Of a stretch of 50,679 nucleotides of DNA, positions 22,222 through 30,740 are shown piece by piece. The stretch comes from an uncultured Collinsella sp. GTDB lineage: Bacteria > Actinomycetota > Coriobacteriia > Coriobacteriales > Coriobacteriaceae. How positions within the stretch are numbered: the first letter of the stretch is position 1; the number at the start of each line of letters is the position of its first letter. The position numbers and the translations under genes are program-made. The notes beneath the pieces are model-generated. The model was given only the letters and a program-made list of their open reading frames with translations. It had not been told where the DNA came from and ran no database searches. The stretch is from contig CAJLPX010000015.1 of assembly GCA_905208635.1 (NCBI GenBank), positions 1 through 50,679 on the forward strand, read 5' to 3'.

Positions 22222-24129
22222 ATGGAACAGATTATCTTGAACATACTCGAGGCTCTGCGTCGCGGCGAGACCGTGGACGACAAAGCGCTCGTCAAACTGA
22301 TACATGCCGAGGCGCGCCGTGAGGGTGCCGACAAACGCGATTTGGCCAAGCGCCGTCTGCTGCCGTTCTACCAGCGGGTAAAACGTGAGGAGCCGGCTCG
22401 TTGGGCTGGGTGGAATGTCGATGCCGAGCTGGAACGTCGACTGCTGCAGGTGCTGCGTATGAAGCCTCGTCGCACGGCTTCGGGCGTGGCGACCATTACC
22501 GTTATCACCAAGCCCTGGCCATGCTCGGGCGATTGCCTGTTTTGTCCCAACGATCTGCGCATGCCCAAAAGCTACCTGCACGCCGAGCCGGCGTGCGCCC
22601 GTGCGGAGCAAAATTGCTTTGACCCGTATCTGCAGGTGAGCGCTCGTCTGACCGCGCTTTCGCAGATGGGGCACGCAACCGATAAGATTGAGCTCATCGT
22701 GCTCGGTGGCACCTGGAGCGACTATCCGCAAGGGTATCAGACGTGGTTTATGTCGGAGCTTTTCCGTGCGCTCAATGACGATGCCGTCGCCGGCGTGGCG
22801 GCCAACCCCATGCTGGCGCGTCCGGGCATCAGCCGTGCCGAGGCGGGGCGCCTGCTCGATGACGCTCCCGCCGATGCGCTGCCGCCGGTGGTAACAGAGC
22901 GCCGCGAGCGCTATCGGGTTGCCGGCATTGCGACAGACAAGGCTGAGCTTGCTGCTGGCGTTGCCGACGAGCAGGAGCGTGTGGATGCTGCCGTGGGCGG
23001 CTACAACCGCGCGGTGCGTCGTCTGTACGGCCCTGGTACGCCGTGGGGTGAGGTTGCCGAGTGGCAGACAGCAACGATGGAGGAGCTTGAGCGTCAGCAG
23101 CGCATCAACGAGACGGCGAAGCATCGCGTGGTGGGGCTCGTTATCGAGACGCGCCCCGATGCCGTGACGCCGCAGACCCTCACGCTTATCCGCTGCCTGG
23201 GCTGCACCAAGATCCAGATGGGTATTCAGAGTCTCGACCAACATTTGCTCGATATCAACGAGCGTCGTATTTCGGTGGCGCAGATCGAGCGGGCGTTTTC
23301 GCTTGCGCGCCTGTTTGGCTTTAAGATCCACGCGCATTTTATGCTCAACTTGCTGGGCGCCACGCCCGAGGGGGACAAGCGCGACTACGAACGCTTTATG
23401 ACCGAAGGGGCCTTTATGCCCGACGAGGTCAAGGTTTACCCGTGTGCGCTCATCGAGGGCTCGCGTCTGGTGGGCTGCTACGAGCGCGGTGAGTGGCGTC
23501 CCTATACTGAGGAAGAGCTGCTCGATGTGCTGGCCGACGACATCGTGGTGACGCCGGCGTTCTGCCGCATCAGTCGCATGATCCGTGACTTTAGTTCCGA
23601 CGACATTATGGTGGGCAACAAGAAACCCAACCTGCGTCAGCTCGTCGAAAACCGCTTGGCCGCTCGGGGTGACGGTGCGACGGTGCGCGAGATTCGCTAT
23701 CGCGAGATCAGCACGGCGGGTGCCGACTTGGATGAGCTATCTCTTGATGAGGAGGTGGCGTACGAGACGCCGGTGACGCACGAGCGCTTTTTGCAGTGGG
23801 TGACGCCGCAGGGCAAGATCGCGGGCTTTTTGCGGTTGTCGCTGCCCGACCATTCGTTTGTTGCCGCGCATGCGGACGAGTTGCTGACGATGCCGGACGA
23901 GGCGATGATTCGCGAGGTACACGTGTATGGCATGGCGGCGCGCGTGGGGTATCAAGGCCAGGCAGCCCAGCACCATGGGTTGGGGCGTCTGCTCGTAGAG
24001 CGTGCGTGCGAGATTGCCCGGGATGCGGGTTATACGCGCATCAACGTGATCAGCGCGATTGGTACGCGCGAGTACTATCGCCATTTGGGTTTTTACGATC
24101 ATGGACTCTATCTGCAAAAGGAGCTCTAG
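22222..24129 (+). CDS. elp3: Elp3-family tRNA U34 carboxymethyltransferase (radical SAM + GNAT)
   Basis: A 635-aa homologue of the catalytic Elongator subunit. The radical-SAM cluster is CSGDCLFCPND (Cys101, Cys105, Cys108), preceded by TVITKPWP. The middle holds GLVIETRPD and TKIQMGIQSLD. The C-terminal GNAT acetyltransferase domain ends GLGRLLVERACEIARD and AIGTREYYRHLGFYD. Both domains are complete, so it should use acetyl-CoA and SAM to place a carboxymethyl group at C5 of wobble uridine, as shown for single-subunit archaeal and bacterial Elp3. A spermidine-synthase-like gene starts directly after the stop. A Trm9-like methyltransferase is encoded about 2 kb upstream. Confidence 0.93.
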   Translation: MEQIILNILEALRRGETVDDKALVKLIHAEARREGADKRDLAKRRLLPFYQRVKREEPARWAGWNVDAELERRLLQVLRMKPRRTASGVATITVITKPWPCSGDCLFCPNDLRMPKSYLHAEPACARAEQNCFDPYLQVSARLTALSQMGHATDKIELIVLGGTWSDYPQGYQTWFMSELFRALNDDAVAGVAANPMLARPGISRAEAGRLLDDAPADALPPVVTERRERYRVAGIATDKAELAAGVADEQERVDAAVGGYNRAVRRLYGPGTPWGEVAEWQTATMEELERQQRINETAKHRVVGLVIETRPDAVTPQTLTLIRCLGCTKIQMGIQSLDQHLLDINERRISVAQIERAFSLARLFGFKIHAHFMLNLLGATPEGDKRDYERFMTEGAFMPDEVKVYPCALIEGSRLVGCYERGEWRPYTEEELLDVLADDIVVTPAFCRISRMIRDFSSDDIMVGNKKPNLRQLVENRLAARGDGATVREIRYREISTAGADLDELSLDEEVAYETPVTHERFLQWVTPQGKIAGFLRLSLPDHSFVAAHADELLTMPDEAMIREVHVYGMAARVGYQGQAAQHHGLGRLLVERACEIARDAGYTRINVISAIGTREYYRHLGFYDHGLYLQKEL

Positions 24130-25008
24130 ATGAACAAGCCGAGTGTTTCTGCCGGCGTCGTTGCCGGCGTTGCTCTGGGAGCCGCGGCGCTTGGTGCGGC
24201 CGCTGTCGCTGTTCGTGCTGCCTGTCTGCAGGTTGCGCGAACCCGCAATGGGTTGGCGCGTGTGAAACGCGTGCACGATGAGGGCGGCGACGAGATTCGC
24301 GTGTTGGTGCAAGGCAGCGTCTACCAAAGCGCAAGTTACGTTGGTGAGCGTTGGGCGGAGCCCGTCTTTGCGTACTATCGTGCGTTTGACGACGTGTTTG
24401 AGTCCGAGGATGCGATGCGTGATGCTTATGGTCACGGTATCAACCGCATGCTTATGCTGGGTGGCGGCGGGTTTGCCTATCCCAAGTTCGCGCTGATGTC
24501 GCACGAGGGCTTGCGCATGGACGTCATCGAGTATGACGGAGAGATTACGCGCCTGGCGCGCCGCTGGTTCTATCTGGACGAGCTGGAGTGCACGGCGGGC
24601 GATCGCCTGCGGGTGATAACCGCTGAGGCTCGCTCTTATCTGGGCGTGACGAGTGTTGGTCATCGTCGCTACGACGTGGTCGTGAGCGATTGCTTTGGCG
24701 GTGCCGGGCCCGTACGCGAGCTGGCGACGGTTGAGGCGTTGCGTTTGGTGCGGGGCAGCCTAAATGTCGGTGGCGTCTACGTTGCCAATATCGTAAGCAC
24801 AAACGAGGGGAGCGATGTGACGTTCCTGCGCGACTGCGCTGCCACGGCACTCGAGGTATTCGCCCATGTCTGGGTGGTCCCCTGTGGCGATGCGGAGTTC
24901 GGCGGCGAGGAGAACTACCTGCTCATCGCCAGCGACGGCGACTATGTCTTTGCCGAAGCCGTGCCCTTCGACGCCGACTTCCTCGGCACCGCCCTTCACG
25001 ACAAGTAA
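24130..25008 (+). CDS. Spermidine-synthase-like protein with N-terminal membrane anchor
   Basis: A 292-aa protein. The N-terminal 32 residues are Ala/Val-rich and hydrophobic, likely a membrane anchor. The rest is a Rossmann methyltransferase/aminopropyltransferase fold: RMLMLGGGGFAYPK (SAM-type glycine loop), MDVIEYDGEITRLAR, YDVVVSDCFGG and VGGVYVANIV. Spermidine synthases have GGGDGG and an Asp pair for polyamine; here GGGGFAYP differs, so polyamine synthesis is doubtful. It starts immediately after the elp3 stop, with AAGGAG inside elp3, so the two are co-expressed. Confidence 0.75.
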   Translation: MNKPSVSAGVVAGVALGAAALGAAAVAVRAACLQVARTRNGLARVKRVHDEGGDEIRVLVQGSVYQSASYVGERWAEPVFAYYRAFDDVFESEDAMRDAYGHGINRMLMLGGGGFAYPKFALMSHEGLRMDVIEYDGEITRLARRWFYLDELECTAGDRLRVITAEARSYLGVTSVGHRRYDVVVSDCFGGAGPVRELATVEALRLVRGSLNVGGVYVANIVSTNEGSDVTFLRDCAATALEVFAHVWVVPCGDAEFGGEENYLLIASDGDYVFAEAVPFDADFLGTALHDK

Positions 25009-25034
25009 GTCTCTCCGTCCCAAAAAGACTGGTC

Positions 25035-27479
25035 TTAGGCGTGGTCGCGCCAGCTGAGGACGCGCTGCTTCATGCCCTCTATGTCGAGCACGCCTTCGGC
25101 AAAGCCCTTGCGCACGAGCTCTTCGGGAACAAACTCGTCGTAGCGGTCAAAGTAAGGCACCTCGCCAGGATAGACGAGCTCGATGGGATCGAAGTCTTTC
25201 TCGGCCTCGGCGGCGAGTACCTCAAAGAACGTCTCCTCGTCGGCCTTCATCTTAAACTGCATAAAGTACGGGCGTGACGGGTCGAGTCCGCGAAGGCCCA
25301 GCTCAGCTGCGCATTTGATTTTAAGCATACGCTCGAGCGCCAGAAAGGCGTAGCTTCCCAACCAGGGGAAGAGCGCCCAGGTGTCGCCGCCCAGGTTAAT
25401 GAGCGGCCTAGTTCCCGCACCCGAAATCTCAGCCGTATGGCGAGCCTGCGCCATACGGGCCCGCGCGTTACCCATAAGATACGGATACGTGGCATGTTCG
25501 TTGAGCGCCTTGCGCATGCGCTCGAGTACGTGTGTATTGATGTCTCCGGGGCAATCGCCAAAGTATGCCGGCACACGGCCCTTGACCTGCGTGGCAAAGA
25601 CGGTGTGGCGCTTCCAGTCCACTTCCTCGACAATCCAGCAGTGTCCGGCGATGGCGATGCGCTCACCGGGTGGAGGGGGGTTGACGATCGTGCCCAACTC
25701 GGCCGACTCGCTGCGAACGGTGAACTCCTCGTTTTCCTGGAACACGGCGTAGAACTTAAAGTTGTTGATGATGCGCTCGCCCGCGAGGCCCACGATGAGC
25801 CCATCGCCCTCGGTGACCTGGATGTGGTCGATCTTGATGAGGTGACGCAGCAGCACGCGATAGTCATCGGCCGAGACGCGATGGAAATAGCTGAGCGTGA
25901 GCACGCGCTGGGCAAGTTCCGCCGGCGTGAGCTCTCCGGTGCTGGCGAGGGTCGACATGGTCTGGTGATAGAGCAGACTGTAGGGGAGTCGATCGAGCTC
26001 AGGCGGCTCGACCCACTTTTCCTCGCGATAGAGTTGTACGAGCGCGATGCTCTGGAGGAGTTTCCAAGGTATCGTTTCAGGCATCATCGTGCGCGGCTCG
26101 GGCTCTTCCTCGCGCATGACAAACCACATCTCGGGCGGAAGATCGCGGCGCCCCGTGCGGCCCATTCGCTGCAAAAAGGAGCTGACGGTAAACGGCGCAT
26201 CGATCTGAAACGCACGCTCCAGACGGCCGATATCGATGCCGAGTTCCAGCGTAGAGGTGGTAACGGTCGTCTGTGCCTGTTCCTCGTCGCGCATAAGCTC
26301 TTCTGCCGTCTCACGCAACGATGCCGAAAGATTGCCGTGATGGATGAGGAAACGGTCGGGCTCGTGTCGACTTTCGCAGTAGCTGCGCAGCATGGAGCAT
26401 ACGGCCTCCGCCTCTTCACGCGAGTTGGCAAAGACCAGGCACTTGCGGCCGCGGGTGTGTTCGAAGATATAGCCCATGCCGGGGTCGGCGTTGTCTGGTG
26501 CTGTGTCGGTGGGGTTGAGTAATGCCTGTTCGGGTGCTCGGGGAATGTCGACTTCGCCCTCGGGGGCCGAGGAAGCGCGACTGTCCTTGGGGGCAGCCTT
26601 GCCCCGTGCCTGCTCGCGACGTTGGCGGCGTTCCTCCTGTGTGAGTTGTCCGCTATGGCGCATGTCTTGGGTGCTGACGGGCAGTGCCGCGGGTGCCGCT
26701 GCCTCAATGCGCTCACATGCAAGCACTTCGGCCTCTTGAGGACCCATGCTCTTGAATCCCCGCTGCTGCGCCTGGGGACCCGAGTTGTAGAAGTGCTCCA
26801 TGGAGATACGCCACACGCGGCGCGGTTCCTCAAAACGAGGGATAACGCAGTCGCGTCCCGTTCCCTGCGAGAGAAAGGCACCCGTGCGCTCGGGGTCGCC
26901 GATGGTAGCCGAAAGGCCAATGCGGCGGGGTTGTACGCCGGCCATGCGCGACAGGCGCTCAATAAGGCAGAGCGTCTGCCCGCCTCGATCGCCGCGCATA
27001 AGCGAATGGACCTCGTCGATGACGATGTAGCGCAGATCGCAGAACATGCGCGGAATCGCCATGTGCTTATGGATCAAGAGCGCCTCGAGCGACTCGGGCG
27101 TAATCTGCAAGATGCCGCTCGGTTTTTTGATGAGCTTAGCCTTGTGCGACTGCGAGACATCGCCATGCCAGTGCCAGACAGGGATATCGGCTTCTTCGCA
27201 CAGATCGTTGAGGCGGACGAATTGGTCATTGATGAGCGCCTTGAGGGGGCCAATGTAGAGGGCGCCCACGCTTGCGGGCGGCCTCTCCCAAAACTCGGTC
27301 AGGATGGGAAAAAAGGCTGCCTCGGTTTTGCCGGAAGCCGTGGATGCCGTCAGGAGCACATTGTCCTGCGTGTTAAAGATGGCATCTGCCGCCGCAACCT
27401 GGATAGAGCGCAAGCTCTCCCAATCGTGGGAGTAGATGAAGTCTTGGATAAACGGGGCGTAGCGGTCAAAGGCGTTCAC
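25035..27479 (-). CDS. Lhr/BrxHI-like superfamily 2 helicase, third gene of the TerB-ATPase-helicase operon
   Basis: An 814-aa helicase. GTG 27479 is chosen because GAGGAGG lies just upstream; an in-frame ATG 42 bases earlier has no ribosome site. Motif I is TASTASGKT (44-52), motif II DEVH (155-158) in VIDEVHSLMRGDRGGQ, motif III LSATIGD, and motif VI FLQRMGRTGRR. Long Lhr-type helicases and BREX type 2 BrxHI share this DEVHS...RGGQ arrangement. A charged, probably disordered insertion (about 270-340) lies between the RecA domains. The C-terminal third has winged-helix and DUF-type regions (PPPPGERIAIAGHCWIVEEVDW). It likely translocates on nucleic acid together with the adjacent ATPase. Confidence 0.85.
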   Translation of the reverse strand: MNAFDRYAPFIQDFIYSHDWESLRSIQVAAADAIFNTQDNVLLTASTASGKTEAAFFPILTEFWERPPASVGALYIGPLKALINDQFVRLNDLCEEADIPVWHWHGDVSQSHKAKLIKKPSGILQITPESLEALLIHKHMAIPRMFCDLRYIVIDEVHSLMRGDRGGQTLCLIERLSRMAGVQPRRIGLSATIGDPERTGAFLSQGTGRDCVIPRFEEPRRVWRISMEHFYNSGPQAQQRGFKSMGPQEAEVLACERIEAAAPAALPVSTQDMRHSGQLTQEERRQRREQARGKAAPKDSRASSAPEGEVDIPRAPEQALLNPTDTAPDNADPGMGYIFEHTRGRKCLVFANSREEAEAVCSMLRSYCESRHEPDRFLIHHGNLSASLRETAEELMRDEEQAQTTVTTSTLELGIDIGRLERAFQIDAPFTVSSFLQRMGRTGRRDLPPEMWFVMREEEPEPRTMMPETIPWKLLQSIALVQLYREEKWVEPPELDRLPYSLLYHQTMSTLASTGELTPAELAQRVLTLSYFHRVSADDYRVLLRHLIKIDHIQVTEGDGLIVGLAGERIINNFKFYAVFQENEEFTVRSESAELGTIVNPPPPGERIAIAGHCWIVEEVDWKRHTVFATQVKGRVPAYFGDCPGDINTHVLERMRKALNEHATYPYLMGNARARMAQARHTAEISGAGTRPLINLGGDTWALFPWLGSYAFLALERMLKIKCAAELGLRGLDPSRPYFMQFKMKADEETFFEVLAAEAEKDFDPIELVYPGEVPYFDRYDEFVPEELVRKGFAEGVLDIEGMKQRVLSWRDHA

Positions 27480-27560
27480 GGGGCCTCCTCTCAAAAACGA
27501 ATCTCTTAACGCGGCTGGCAACGGCTTGCTGCATTACAGTCTCAACGTTTGCCCAGATAG

Positions 27561-27597
27561 AACCTACCAAAATAAACCTGTCCCTTTTTGGCAGGTT
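27561..27597. repeat. Palindrome between ATPase and helicase genes
   Basis: AACCTACCAAAA (27561-27572) and TTTTGGCAGGTT (27586-27597) are complementary at 11 of 12 positions around a 13-base loop. The right arm includes the ATPase stop codon. It may attenuate helicase expression or be a dispersed palindrome. Confidence 0.5.
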
Positions 27598-28900
27598 AGA
27601 TGGTGAATTCGGCGAAGTTACGGTCGCCGTCTGCGGTGCCGGTGTCGCCTGTTGCGGCTGCCGGCGCCAGCGCGTCGCCGCCGACGCTTTGCAGCAACTC
27701 GGCCACATTTGCATTGGGGTTCTGACACAGGATATCGAGCAGTTCGATAAAGTCACGAATGACCTCACGGGGCGTCAGGTGTGTATCGGCTCCCACGCGG
27801 CCGAACTCAATCTTGAGAAAGTCCACCAAGTCATTCTCGGTAAGCGTGGGCGTCCAGCCAAAGTATCCGGCATGGATCTGCATGAGTTTTTCGATCAGCA
27901 CCAGCAACTCCTCGTAGGTGAGTGGCTGCAGGCGGATGATGGGCGCGAGCATGTCCTTAAGGTCCTCGCGTGCAAAGCGGCCTTGAGCGAGTCGGCTGCG
28001 CAGGGCCTCGTAGGAGAACACACCGCGGCGGCGGTCTTCGATGGAGGTTGGCGTGCCGCCCATGATCATGCCCAGGTACTGCGCCTTGCCCTGGAGCGTG
28101 TCGTTGTACATGGTCAGGATCTTCTCGTAGTTGTACTGGCGCGTGATGGCGTTGGGAATCTTATACAGATTCACGAGCTCGTCGATGAGCACCAGCATGC
28201 CTTTGTAGCCGCTGCAAACCAAAAAACGCGCGATGAGTTTGACGTAGTCGTACCAGTCGTCATCGCTGATGATGGTCGAGGAGCCCAGCTCAGCGCGAGC
28301 CTCGCTCTTGGTGCGGTATTCGCCGCGGATCCATTTGGTCACGCGGCTCATGGCCTCTTCGTCGCCTTCGGATACGGCCGTGCGATAGCGTCGGAGCATG
28401 CGGGCGAAGTCGAAGCCGTGGACCATCTCCTCGAGCGGGGCCAGCTGGGCATTGACGACCGACTCGTCGACGTCGGCACACGAGGCGACCCAGCGATCCA
28501 AAATAAGGTTGAGCGCACCGCCCTCGGGGCGCGTCTTGGTCGATATATTGCGGATGAGCTCGCGGTAGGTGGCAAGGCCCTGCCCCTGACCGCCCTGCAG
28601 GCGTCGCTCGGGCGACAAGTCGGCATCAGCGACGACGAATCCCTCGCCCATGGCGTGCGTGCGGATGGTCTGGAGCAAAAAGCTCTTGCCGGCGCCGTAG
28701 CGACCGACTAAAAAACGGAAGCTTGCGCCGCCATCGGCGATGAGACTCAGATCGGTAAGCAGGGCGCGGATCTCGACCTCGCGCCCTACGGTGATGTAGG
28801 GAAGACCGATGCGCGGGACCACGCCGCCCTTGAGCGAGTTGAGAATGACGGCAGCGACGCGCTTGGGCACGCGGGGTGCTGCGGATGCGGTATCACTCAT
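27596..28900 (-). CDS. BREX BrxD-like (DUF2791) P-loop ATPase
   Basis: A 434-aa AAA-type ATPase. Walker A is GRYGAGKS (66-73), Walker B LVLIDE (236-241), and a sensor-like GGTPTSIEDRRRG follows near 281. FVVADADLSPERRLQG and GQGLATYRELIRNISTKTRP are hallmarks of the DUF2791/BrxD group; BrxD belongs to type 2 BREX (phage growth limitation). The Ala/Thr-rich C-terminus is probably flexible. Its ATG overlaps the stop of the TerB_N gene by 8 bases. The helicase gene follows about 115 bases later, so all three are probably made together. The substrate is unknown; DNA-linked defence or repair is the leading inference. Confidence 0.87.
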   Translation of the reverse strand: MSDTASAAPRVPKRVAAVILNSLKGGVVPRIGLPYITVGREVEIRALLTDLSLIADGGASFRFLVGRYGAGKSFLLQTIRTHAMGEGFVVADADLSPERRLQGGQGQGLATYRELIRNISTKTRPEGGALNLILDRWVASCADVDESVVNAQLAPLEEMVHGFDFARMLRRYRTAVSEGDEEAMSRVTKWIRGEYRTKSEARAELGSSTIISDDDWYDYVKLIARFLVCSGYKGMLVLIDELVNLYKIPNAITRQYNYEKILTMYNDTLQGKAQYLGMIMGGTPTSIEDRRRGVFSYEALRSRLAQGRFAREDLKDMLAPIIRLQPLTYEELLVLIEKLMQIHAGYFGWTPTLTENDLVDFLKIEFGRVGADTHLTPREVIRDFIELLDILCQNPNANVAELLQSVGGDALAPAAATGDTGTADGDRNFAEFTI

Positions 28901-30653
28901 GGTCTAGGTATCCTCTCACGTCTGCTTTGTAGTCCTCGATAATCTGCGGCCCTGCCGCGCTAAATTCAATTACGGTGTCACCCACCAGGTCAAAGAGCGC
29001 CTCGTTGATGCTATCGACGAGCATGTCCTCGCTCTGTCCCGAGTGCGCCACTGCCGATGTCGCTTGCGCTGCGTTTTGCTCGAGCAGTGCGCGAAGGAAG
29101 GCATCTGCGGCGGGCGCGAGTTCGTTTGTGGCGTCAGCGGGCGCAGCAGCTGCGAACGCGGGCGTCGGCGCGAGAAGCGGTGCCACGACACCAAACTGTT
29201 CGGTGGATATGGTCGGCTCGTCGGTCAAGTCCTGCCGAATGGGTGCCACGACCGGTTCGACAATCGCGTCGGTTACGGGCTCGGCTTCCGGTTGCCCTGA
29301 GTCCGCTGCCTCGGCCTCTGCGGATGCGCCGTCCTCGCGTTCCTCGTCGATCAAAAGCGCTTCGCGCGTTTGCGCGGCGGCGCTCCGAATGTGCCCCAGC
29401 TGACTCAGATCGATATCGATCTTGACGGGCTGGTGTGCGGCGTCCCACGAAAGCCATGCCACAATCTCGTCATCGATAATCTTGGCCAGATATTTGGGGA
29501 CCTTTTCTTCCTTAAGGGGGTGGGCGGGGTCCAGCGCCAGGCGCAGGCGTTGGTTGCAGGCGCGCATCATTTCACCGAGCTTGCTGCTCTTTTGCCTACT
29601 ACCATGGATGCGCATGCATTCCCAAAAGCCGTTTTGGCAACGGTAGATATGGATAGGATCCAGGCGGTATTCGCAGTCCTCGTGGCGCTCGGGCGCAAAG
29701 AATACGGCCGAGGCAAACATGGTGTAGGGCATGGCCGTCTCCTCCCCAAATAAACTCGCCACGATGCCGGCCTTTCGGTGCGTGTCATAGTAGCGCGCCA
29801 TGCGGACATACACGGCGCATACCACGTGGCGCAGATCGCGGTGGTGGCTGCGGTCGAGCCGCGAGTTACTTAGGTTGTACGTGGAGAGGGCGTTGATGGC
29901 GGCCATGAGTCGCTCCTCGCGCACCTCATCGGGCGGAAGGGGGAGCGTGGGCTCGGAGGTTTTGCGACGCTTGGGTGCCGGGTCCGACGGCGTCGGTGCT
30001 GGTACAAGGTCTCGTGCCGCGCGTCGCAGCTCGATAAGGGCGTTATCGAACATGACGGTTTTAGAGTCACGAAGCAGCTTGGGGTCGAGTCCGTGGAACA
30101 CGGCGTAATCCTGCAGCCACACGCGCGCAAACCGGTCGATGCCGGGCTCGAAGGCGCGATAGACATCCCAAAAAGCCTTGATCAGGTTAAAACCATCGAG
30201 CGGATTATCTACGCCAATGCCGCAAATCAGCTCATAGAGATACAGAAAGGCAAACGAGGTCGATGTCTCCTCGATATTCCCGCGGCGCACCTGTGCACGC
30301 CAGGTAAAGTAGCCGCGCAGCTGCCGGTCGCTCATGGCGTTGTAGGTGGGAAAGTACGACTTAAAGGTGCCGTTGTAGGGACAGTCGTCCTCAAAGTCGG
30401 CCATCAGAAGGCCCTGGCGGTAAAAAAGCTCGGCTTCCGAAAGCCAACGCCCCGCGCCGCCCTTGGGGTCTTCTTGCCAACGCGATATCTCACGCATTTT
30501 GCGGTACTGGTCGGGAAGGAAGTTCTGCATCTGGCGGCCGGTCTTGAGAATCGGCTCGTCTGCGTAGATTTCGTTTGAGAAGCGGGCGGACTGATGGGTC
30601 CGGGCCTCGGCCATAATGCGCTCGATGAGCATCTTGATGTCCTGGTCGGCCAC
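28893..30653 (-). CDS. TerB_N-domain protein, first gene of the TerB-ATPase-helicase operon
   Basis: A 586-aa protein. GTG 30653 is chosen since GAGAGGAGGAG lies just before it. Residues of about 40-210 match the TerB_N plan: FLPDQYRKMREISRWQ, FYRQGLLMADFEDD, FKSYFPTYNAMSDRQLRGYFTWR, and LYLYELICGIGV. A middle region (YDTHRKAGIVASLFGEE, DPIHIYRCQNGFWE) probably contains further TerB-associated modules. The final 180 residues are Ala/Glu-rich (AAAAPADATNELAPA) and end with a short conserved-looking helix (INEALFDLVGDTVIEF). TerB-type domains occur in tellurite-resistance and phage-response modules. No TerC, TerD or TerY gene is nearby, so this is a stand-alone Ter variant. Confidence 0.82.
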   Translation of the reverse strand: MADQDIKMLIERIMAEARTHQSARFSNEIYADEPILKTGRQMQNFLPDQYRKMREISRWQEDPKGGAGRWLSEAELFYRQGLLMADFEDDCPYNGTFKSYFPTYNAMSDRQLRGYFTWRAQVRRGNIEETSTSFAFLYLYELICGIGVDNPLDGFNLIKAFWDVYRAFEPGIDRFARVWLQDYAVFHGLDPKLLRDSKTVMFDNALIELRRAARDLVPAPTPSDPAPKRRKTSEPTLPLPPDEVREERLMAAINALSTYNLSNSRLDRSHHRDLRHVVCAVYVRMARYYDTHRKAGIVASLFGEETAMPYTMFASAVFFAPERHEDCEYRLDPIHIYRCQNGFWECMRIHGSRQKSSKLGEMMRACNQRLRLALDPAHPLKEEKVPKYLAKIIDDEIVAWLSWDAAHQPVKIDIDLSQLGHIRSAAAQTREALLIDEEREDGASAEAEAADSGQPEAEPVTDAIVEPVVAPIRQDLTDEPTISTEQFGVVAPLLAPTPAFAAAAPADATNELAPAADAFLRALLEQNAAQATSAVAHSGQSEDMLVDSINEALFDLVGDTVIEFSAAGPQIIEDYKADVRGYLDHE

Positions 30654-30740
30654 CGCTCCTCCTCTCAAACGCAGCTACGGTGACCTCATATCATAGCACA
30701 GCATCAAACAGATGTTCGAGATACCGCTGCGTAGATAGTT

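Noticed and set aside
22018..23337. 439-codon minus-strand frame opposite elp3
   Set aside because: Antisense to the radical-SAM region of elp3, rich in His/Arg/Leu without a domain; crosses the terminator at 22172.
24130..25008. Spermidine synthase (speE)
   Set aside because: The substrate-binding GGGDGG motif is absent, so only the fold is named.
27689..28711. 340-codon plus-strand frame opposite the BrxD-like ATPase
   Set aside because: Complement of a gene with intact Walker motifs; no motif of its own.
25035..30653. Complete BREX system
   Set aside because: No PglX methylase, PglZ, PglW or PglY gene is in the flanking sequence, so only a BREX-like subset is claimed.
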